Below, piece by piece: positions 1-6,502 of a DNA stretch of 6,502 nt; position 1 is the stretch's first letter, and each line of letters starts with the position of its first letter. The DNA is from an uncultured Paracoccus sp. (GTDB taxonomy: Bacteria; Pseudomonadota; Alphaproteobacteria; Rhodobacterales; Rhodobacteraceae): assembly GCF_946221145.1 (NCBI RefSeq), contig NZ_CAMIOH010000178.1, forward strand, positions 1 through 6,502, read 5' to 3'. The notes beneath the pieces are model-generated. The model was not told the DNA's origin and did no database searches. It worked only from the letters and a program-made list of their open reading frames with translations. The position numbers and the translations under genes are program-made.

Positions 1-88
1 TACGCTCGGTCGTCGTCGTCTTGCCGGCATCGATGTGGGCCATGATGCCGAAGTTACGATAACGCTGCAGCGGATATTCGCGTGCCAT
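1..88 (-). CDS. fusA: Elongation factor G, N-terminal fragment (cut by window edge)
   Basis: EF-G is the GTPase that drives translocation of tRNA and mRNA on the ribosome and, with RRF, ribosome recycling. Only the first 29 codons are present. They read M-A-R-E-Y-P-L-Q-R-Y-R-N-F-G-I-M, followed by the G1/P-loop AHIDAGKT (residues 17-24, GxxxxGK[ST] type) and the TTTER continuation typical of EF-G. The start ATG (88-86) is preceded by a Shine-Dalgarno AAGGA at 101-97 with 8 nt spacing. The gene begins 18 bp after the rpsG stop, so it is the third cistron of the str operon and presumably co-transcribed with rpsL and rpsG. EF-Tu usually follows in this operon but would lie outside the window. 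Identity is firm from motif plus context, although other translational GTPases share the P-loop. Confidence 0.95.
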   Translation of the reverse strand, partial: MAREYPLQRYRNFGIMAHIDAGKTTTTER

Positions 89-106
89 GGTCTGAATCCT
101 TTCGCC

Positions 107-577
107 TTACCAGCGGTAGTGGCTGAACGCCTTGTTGGCGTCGGCCATCTTGTGCGTGTCTTCGCGTTTCTTGACGGCCGTGCCGCGGCCGTTCACGGCA
201 TCGGCCAGTTCGCCCGCAAGACGTTCTTCCATGGTGTTCTCGTTGCGCTTCTTGGACGCGTCGATCAGCCAACGGATCGCCAGGGCCTCGCGACGGGTCG
301 GACGCACCTCGACCGGAACCTGGTAGGTGGCACCGCCGACGCGGCGCGAACGCACCTCGACCGAGGGTTTCACATTGTCCAGGGCTTCGTGGAAGACTTC
401 GATCGGTTCGCGCTTCAGGCGGGTCTGGACGCGGTCCAGGGCCGAATAGACGATGCGCTCGGCAACCGATTTCTTGCCGTCAACCATCAGGTTGTTCATG
501 AATTTGGTCAGCACGCGATCGCCAAATTTGGCGTCGGGCAGGACTTCGCGCTTTTCAGCGGCGTGACGACGGGACAT
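107..577 (-). CDS. rpsG: 30S ribosomal protein S7
   Basis: S7 nucleates assembly of the head of the small ribosomal subunit by binding the 3' major domain of 16S rRNA, and it lies near the E-site tRNA and mRNA exit. The protein is 156 aa, the usual bacterial length. It opens MSRRHAAEKR and carries the S7 signature region around residues 16-46 (DAKFGDRVLTKFMNNL, then GKK and AERIVYSA). It continues through the conserved RVGGATYQVPVEV stretch (79-91) and the basic helix RREALAIRWLI, and ends in the conserved AFSHYRW. The start at 577 is supported by AAGGAG 8 nt upstream. It is the middle gene of the str operon, 12 bp after rpsL and 18 bp before fusA. In E. coli S7 represses its own operon from the rpsL-rpsG gap; that gap is nearly absent here. 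Confidence 0.98.
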   Translation of the reverse strand: MSRRHAAEKREVLPDAKFGDRVLTKFMNNLMVDGKKSVAERIVYSALDRVQTRLKREPIEVFHEALDNVKPSVEVRSRRVGGATYQVPVEVRPTRREALAIRWLIDASKKRNENTMEERLAGELADAVNGRGTAVKKREDTHKMADANKAFSHYRW

Positions 578-585
578 GGATGCCT

Positions 586-592
586 CTCCTTA
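586..592 (-). promoter_or_regulatory. rpsG ribosome binding site overlapping the rpsL stop codon
   Basis: On the minus strand the sequence TAAGGAG contains both the rpsL stop codon TAA (592-590) and a near-perfect Shine-Dalgarno (AAGGAG, 591-586), 8 nt before the rpsG ATG. A ribosome terminating on rpsL therefore covers the rpsG initiation site. This suggests translational coupling and matched output of S12 and S7. The overlap is seen directly; the coupling is inferred. Confidence 0.8.
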
Positions 593-961
593 CTTCGGAC
601 GCTTGGCGCCGTATTTCGAACGACGCTGGCGACGATCCTTGACGCCCTGGGTATCCAGCACACCGCGCAGGATGTGGTAACGGACACCCGGAAGGTCTTT
701 CACGCGGCCGCCACGGATCAGCACGACGCTGTGTTCCTGGAGGTTGTGCTTTTCGCCCGGAATATAGGAAATGACCTCGAACCCGTTGGTCAGCCGCACC
801 TTGGCGACCTTCCGCATGGCGGAGTTCGGTTTCTTCGGCGTCGTGGTATAGACGCGCGTGCAGACACCGCGCTTCTGCGGGCATCCCTGAAGGTGCTGCG
901 ACTTGCTGCGCTGCACCTTGGGCTGCCGCGGTTTGCGGATCAGCTGTTGGATCGTCGGCAT
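590..961 (-). CDS. rpsL: 30S ribosomal protein S12
   Basis: S12 sits at the decoding centre of the 30S subunit and controls tRNA selection accuracy. The 123-aa protein has the family's normal length and starts MPTIQQLIRK. It carries the S12 signature KKPNSAMR at residues 43-50 and the loop GGRVKDLPGVRYH at 84-96. Lys43 and Lys88 (Met counted as 1), the classical streptomycin-resistance positions, are both lysine, so the predicted protein is of the wild-type, streptomycin-sensitive form. Asp89, the residue methylthiolated by RimO in many bacteria, is also present. The Shine-Dalgarno is modest (GGGG at 971-968, 6 nt from ATG), unlike the strong rpsG site. It is the first gene of the str operon, behind a promoter at 1200-1172 and a long structured leader. 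The C-terminus is basic (KDRRQRRSKYGAKRPK). Confidence 0.98.
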   Translation of the reverse strand: MPTIQQLIRKPRQPKVQRSKSQHLQGCPQKRGVCTRVYTTTPKKPNSAMRKVAKVRLTNGFEVISYIPGEKHNLQEHSVVLIRGGRVKDLPGVRYHILRGVLDTQGVKDRRQRRSKYGAKRPK

Positions 962-990
962 TCGGTTCCCCGTCTTGCTCTGTCAATACT

Positions 991-1008
991 CGCAACCGAT
1001 CGGTTGCG
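991..1008. repeat. Perfect 18-bp palindrome upstream of rpsL
   Basis: CGCAACCGATCGGTTGCG is identical to its own reverse complement across all 18 bases. It lies 30 bp before the rpsL start. As RNA it can form a 7-bp stem closed by a GAUC loop; as DNA it has the symmetry of an operator for a dimeric regulator. On the minus strand it is followed after 4 nt by TTGACA (986-981). Function unknown. Confidence 0.6.
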
Positions 1009-1020
1009 CCGCTTCTCGAC

Positions 1021-1047
1021 GGCATGTCGCGCGAATCGCGAAATGCC
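1021..1047. repeat. Inverted repeat (11-bp arms, one mismatch) in the rpsL leader
   Basis: On the minus strand the arms are GGCATTTCGCG (1047-1037) and CGCGACATGCC (1031-1021) around a 5-nt loop (ATTCG). Ten of eleven positions pair. It is the third hairpin of the leader, separated by TTT from the previous one and by 12 nt from the palindrome at 1008-991. Confidence 0.5.
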
Positions 1048-1050
1048 AAA

Positions 1051-1079
1051 CCCATCCTGCCCCGGTACTCCAGGGTGGG
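1051..1079. repeat. Inverted repeat (9-bp arms, one mismatch) in the rpsL leader
   Basis: On the minus strand the arms are CCCACCCTG (1079-1071) and CAGGATGGG (1059-1051) around an 11-nt loop, with 8 of 9 positions pairing. It is followed by only TTT, so it does not look like a full intrinsic terminator, but a weak attenuator cannot be excluded. Confidence 0.45.
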
Positions 1080-1147
1080 ACGGGAAAATTCCAGAGGATC
1101 GAGGCAGTTACGGCCTGGATCGTGACCACGAAAGGTTCTGGCCCCCT

Positions 1148-1161
1148 GCCGGTTTCCCGGC
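1148..1161. repeat. Short GNRA-capped hairpin at the start of the rpsL leader
   Basis: The minus strand reads GCCGG-GAAA-CCGGC: a perfect 5-bp GC stem with a stable GAAA tetraloop. It would begin about 5 nt after the predicted transcription start at 1165, so it could act as a 5'-end stability element. It also lies downstream of the transferase stop codon, but no T-run follows, so I do not call it a terminator. Confidence 0.4.
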
Positions 1162-1171
1162 GGGTCTGGGG

Positions 1172-1200
1172 CGTATAGGGGGAATCGCCCATGCTGTCAA
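1172..1200 (-). promoter_or_regulatory. Sigma-70-type promoter of the rpsL-rpsG-fusA operon
   Basis: On the minus strand a perfect -35 box TTGACA (1200-1195) is separated by exactly 17 bp from a -10 box TATACG (1177-1172), placing the start of transcription near 1165. The -10 box matches the first four consensus bases but has G instead of T at its last position (-7). In alphaproteobacteria such as Rhodobacter many housekeeping promoters lack this T and depend on the activator CarD, so the deviation fits the lineage. The -35 box contains the TGA stop codon (1199-1197) of the preceding transferase gene, so the promoter partly overlaps coding sequence. It is the best promoter match I see in the window. 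Confidence 0.75.
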
Positions 1201-2027
1201 CATGACGGCCCGGCATCGCCGCCGCCGCCCAGCCCGTCCAGGGACGCCCGCGCAAGGCCGAAGCGCAGCGCCAGTTGCCTGTCCAAGGCCTCGGGGGCGA
1301 TGTCCCAGGACAGGCCCGGACCCATGTCGCCGGAATCGCTGTCGGCATGGATCCCCCGGATGAACATCAGCGGCCGCGTCACCGCCACCCCAGGCATCCA
1401 CAAGGGCAGCTTCGTATGGTTGAAATGCAGCGCCGTCTTGGGCTGGTCCGGTCGCAAAAAGATCGTCAGCGCCACACCCATGTTGTGCGCGATCCGGGGT
1501 GTGAACGCGGCCCCCCCTGCCCCGGCCGTCATCATCAGCCCGCGCGAATGGTCCAGCGACAGCTGCCCCTCGGACCGCCACAAGCCCTCGACCTGGCCGA
1601 AATCGGCACGGGCGCGGGCGATATAGTCAAGCGCCACCGCGTCATCGTCGTCATGACGGAAATGGCCGATGACATCCGCCTCGGGATCCACATGCGGGGC
1701 GATGGCCGCGCGGCAGGCGTCAAGATGGCGGTCCATGGGCGGGATCAGCGCCAGGCGCAGGTTCGGATGCCGCGCAGCCAGGTCGTGCAGGTGCCCCAGA
1801 TAGGGGTCCGGCAGATCCGGGCCGGTCATGATGACCAGCGTGAAATCGGCATCGGTCTGCGCCAGCCAGCCCGGCAGGGCCAGCGTCGTGAACCAGGACC
1901 ACCGCCGCGCCAGACGGGCCGGATCGTAGAGAAACGCCCGGCGTTCCCCGACGGTCGCGTGGTCGCGCTGATAACCGCGCAGCCCGACATAGGAAAACCG
2001 GCACAGGCCCAGCATCTGCACCCGCAT
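1197..2027 (-). CDS. Putative glycosyl/rhamnosyl transferase (PF11316-like)
   Basis: This 276-aa protein resembles the 'putative rhamnosyl transferase' family of Rhodobacterales, soluble GT-A-like enzymes assumed to add a sugar to a surface polysaccharide or related acceptor; substrate and acceptor are not known. Visible family features are the N-terminal LGLCRFSYVG (6-15), LPGWLAQTDADFTLVIMTG (51-69), the acidic motif FRHDDDDAVALDYI (123-136), a likely metal/nucleotide-sugar site, and FIRGIHADSDSG (222-233). There is no signal peptide or membrane segment. The frame is open far upstream (to 2300), but the ATG at 2027 is preferred: it overlaps the transporter stop as TGATG, and the homology-like sequence begins right there. 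No good Shine-Dalgarno precedes it, which fits reinitiation after the transporter. Met5 (2015) is an alternative start. The C-terminus is glycine-rich (GLGGGGDAG), and its stop lies inside the -35 box of the rpsL promoter. Family assignment is from remembered motifs, not a search. Confidence 0.75.
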   Translation of the reverse strand: MRVQMLGLCRFSYVGLRGYQRDHATVGERRAFLYDPARLARRWSWFTTLALPGWLAQTDADFTLVIMTGPDLPDPYLGHLHDLAARHPNLRLALIPPMDRHLDACRAAIAPHVDPEADVIGHFRHDDDDAVALDYIARARADFGQVEGLWRSEGQLSLDHSRGLMMTAGAGGAAFTPRIAHNMGVALTIFLRPDQPKTALHFNHTKLPLWMPGVAVTRPLMFIRGIHADSDSGDMGPGLSWDIAPEALDRQLALRFGLARASLDGLGGGGDAGPSC

Positions 2028-2029
2028 CA
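2025..2029 (-). promoter_or_regulatory. TGATG stop/start overlap coupling transporter and transferase
   Basis: The transporter stop TGA (2029-2027) and the transferase ATG (2027-2025) share one base. There is no strong Shine-Dalgarno at normal distance (the nearest purine-rich stretch, GAGGCG, is over 20 nt upstream). Translation of the second gene therefore probably depends on ribosomes finishing the first. The overlap is observed; the mechanism is inferred. Confidence 0.75.
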
Positions 2030-2965
2030 GCGGACCATGCCCAGCCGCGCCTCGCGCAGGATGGAATAGATGCCCGCCGCGACCACCACGGCCGATCCAA
2101 ACCACGTCCACAGATCGGGCCACTCGCCGAAAACGATCAGGCCCATGGCGATCGCGACCAGCAGCGACACATATCGGAACGGCGCGACATACGAAATCTC
2201 GCCCACCCGCATGGCCGAGACGGCGCTGACATAGCCGACGGTCAGGACCGTCGAGCCGGTCACCAGCAGAACTGCCTGCGACAGGCTGGGCATCAGCCAA
2301 TCCTCGCCCAGCCCCAGCACGAAGCCGGACACGGTCACGCCGAAGGCCGCATACAGCGCCACCGTGGCCGAGGAAATGTCCCGTCCAAGGCCGCGCGTCG
2401 CCAGATCGCGCAGCGCCACCATCGCCATCGCCCCAAGCGCCACCAGGGCCCAGGGCCCGAACACCGTCCCGCCCGGACGCAGGATCAGCATGACCCCCAG
2501 GAACCCGACCGCTACCGCGCTGATCCGCCGCCAGCCCAGACCTTCGCCGAAAAACACCGCGGCGGCCAGCATGACGACCAGCGGCAGCGCCTGCATGATC
2601 GCCGACAGATCCCCCATCGCCATGTTCCGAAGCGCGTTCAGAAACAACACGGTCGAGGCGATTTCGGCAATCATCCTCCAGACCATGGGCCGTCGCGATC
2701 CCGCAGGGATCCGCAGCGACAGCCCGCCCAGCCAGGGCGATATCGCCATGATCATCGCCATGACGATCAGCCCGCGCAGGCTGATCGCCTGATACAGCGG
2801 CATGTCCTGCGAGACGAATTTCATCACCGTGTCATTCAGCCCGAAGGCCACCATCGACAGGGTCATCAGGGCTGCGCCGCGCAGGTTGTCGCCGGGCAGA
2901 TGCGTGACCTGACGGATGGACGCCGGTTTCATCCGACGGATCGGCGACATGATGGGGGTGCGCAT
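2027..2965 (-). CDS. EamA/DMT-superfamily inner-membrane transporter
   Basis: The 312-aa protein is an inner-membrane permease of the drug/metabolite transporter superfamily with two EamA halves. I count about ten hydrophobic helices, near residues 29-45, 60-78, 97-112, 117-138, 147-162, 169-186, 199-218, 229-250, 258-278 and 286-303. Each half ends with the family's Gly-Glu motif: FFGEGLGWRR (138-147) and VFGEWPDLW (278-286). The first half also shows NALRNMAMGDLSAIMQALPL (110-129), typical of this group. Length is normal for the family. The N-terminal 28 residues are basic and cytoplasmic. The start at 2965 is preferred because GAGG (2974-2971) lies 5 nt upstream; Met6 and Met12 are weaker alternatives. 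The substrate cannot be deduced: amino acids, nucleobases, S-adenosylmethionine and drugs are all handled by relatives. It is the first gene of a two-gene unit with the transferase and is separated from rpoC by a terminator. Confidence 0.88.
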   Translation of the reverse strand: MRTPIMSPIRRMKPASIRQVTHLPGDNLRGAALMTLSMVAFGLNDTVMKFVSQDMPLYQAISLRGLIVMAMIMAISPWLGGLSLRIPAGSRRPMVWRMIAEIASTVLFLNALRNMAMGDLSAIMQALPLVVMLAAAVFFGEGLGWRRISAVAVGFLGVMLILRPGGTVFGPWALVALGAMAMVALRDLATRGLGRDISSATVALYAAFGVTVSGFVLGLGEDWLMPSLSQAVLLVTGSTVLTVGYVSAVSAMRVGEISYVAPFRYVSLLVAIAMGLIVFGEWPDLWTWFGSAVVVAAGIYSILREARLGMVR

Positions 2966-2970
2966 GAAAA

Positions 2971-2974
2971 CCTC
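2971..2974 (-). promoter_or_regulatory. Shine-Dalgarno deciding the transporter start
   Basis: The minus strand reads GAGG, then TTTTC, then ATG. This is the only purine-rich site at good spacing among the candidate starts Met1 (2965), Met6 (2950) and Met12 (2932), so it supports the longest form. Confidence 0.6.
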
Positions 2975-2987
2975 GTCCTATGCCCGG

Positions 2988-3016
2988 AGAGAGGGTCATT
3001 CGACGCGGACTGTCAA
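2988..3016 (-). promoter_or_regulatory. Candidate promoter of the transporter/transferase unit
   Basis: A perfect TTGACA lies at 3016-3011 on the minus strand, just downstream of the rpoC terminator and 45 bp before the transporter ATG, which is where a promoter is expected. At 17 bp spacing the -10 position reads CTCTCT, with no TATA-like element, so only the -35 half is convincing. Poor -10 boxes are common in alphaproteobacteria, but this remains a weak call. Confidence 0.4.
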
Positions 3017-3030
3017 GGCGGGCGCGACAT

Positions 3031-3061
3031 GAAAAGGCCCGGCACGGGGCCGGGCCTTTTC
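3031..3061. terminator. Intrinsic, symmetrical terminator after rpoC
   Basis: The arms GAAAAGGCCCGGC and GCCGGGCCTTTTC (13 bp, perfectly paired) enclose a 5-nt loop. The GC-rich stem is flanked by AAAA on one side and TTTT on the other, so it can end transcription in either direction. It begins 19 bp past the rpoC stop on the minus strand. There is no gene converging from the plus strand inside the window, so its job here is to close the rpoBC unit. Confidence 0.92.
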
Positions 3062-3080
3062 CGATGTCATGGGGCAAGGA

Positions 3081-6502
<3,422 letters not shown>

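Larger units (their letters stand above)
962..1165 (-). promoter_or_regulatory. Long structured 5' leader of the rpsL-rpsG-fusA operon
   Basis: About 204 nt lie between the transcription start predicted from the promoter at 1200-1172 (around 1165) and the rpsL ATG. I see no convincing reading frame in it on the minus strand. Read in the direction of transcription it holds four inverted repeats: 1161-1148, 1079-1051, 1047-1021 and 1008-991. The last three are nearly back to back and stop about 30 nt before the start codon. Ribosomal protein operons are commonly controlled by such leaders through binding of one of their own products; whether that happens here is inference. The transcription start is itself a prediction. 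Confidence 0.5.

Noticed and set aside
590..961. Streptomycin-resistance substitutions in S12
   Set aside because: Lys43 and Lys88 are both unchanged, so there is no sign of the classical resistance mutations.
958..986. TTGACA at 986-981 as a second, proximal rpsL promoter
   Set aside because: At 17 bp spacing the -10 would be GAATGC overlapping the rpsL start codon, so transcription would begin inside the gene. It may be chance or part of the palindrome neighbourhood, but not a usable rpsL promoter.
1023..1080. Leader hairpins as an intrinsic terminator of the transferase transcript
   Set aside because: Only TTT follows the hairpin at 1079-1051 and no T-run follows the one at 1047-1021, so the usual terminator signature is missing.
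35..1363. Long plus-strand open frame (442 codons) running opposite fusA, rpsG, rpsL, the leader and the transferase end
   Set aside because: It crosses five real features on the other strand, has no family resemblance and no convincing ribosome binding site; it is a high-GC shadow.
1275..2069. Plus-strand open frame opposite the transferase
   Set aside because: Rich in Arg, Gln, Pro and Gly without any domain. The minus strand carries the conserved HDDDD motif and a coupled start.
2028..2300. N-terminal extension of the transferase to an upstream ATG at 2300
   Set aside because: The extension would overlap the transporter coding region in another frame by about 270 bp and shows no family-like sequence. 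The TGATG start at 2027 matches the expected N-terminus.

Overview
The window comes from a GC-rich alphaproteobacterium, most probably a Rhodobacteraceae/Paracoccaceae member (Paracoccus- or Rhodobacter-like). This is inferred from the character of the RpoC, S12, S7 and EF-G sequences, the promoter style (strict TTGACA -35 boxes with poor -10 boxes), and a transferase of a family common in marine and soil Rhodobacterales. Every gene I can support lies on the minus strand, so the window is read from high to low coordinates.

Layout in the direction of transcription: (1) 6502-3081, the 3' four-fifths of rpoC (RNA polymerase beta'), whose start lies outside the window. (2) 3061-3031, a strong symmetrical intrinsic terminator closing the rpoBC transcription unit. 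(3) 2965-1197, a two-gene unit: a ten-helix EamA/DMT-family transporter, then a small putative glycosyl(rhamnosyl)transferase whose start codon overlaps the transporter's stop codon (TGATG). (4) 1200-1172, a well-formed promoter whose -35 box contains the transferase stop codon, followed by a leader of about 200 nt with several consecutive inverted repeats. (5) 961-1, the classic str operon rpsL-rpsG-fusA (S12, S7, EF-G), tightly spaced (12 and 18 bp gaps), with fusA cut off after 29 codons by the window edge.

The housekeeping genes provide the transcription and translation machinery. The transporter/transferase pair sits between rpoC and rpsL as an accessory insertion, with its own terminator-isolated start but no obvious terminator at its end, so its transcripts may run into the str operon. 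I find no mobile element, CRISPR array, tRNA, rRNA or new defence-like system. The most interesting part is the compact promoter plus structured leader upstream of rpsL. The short rpsL-rpsG gap leaves no room for the long intercistronic S7-binding site used for feedback in Escherichia coli, so control may have moved to this leader; that is an inference.
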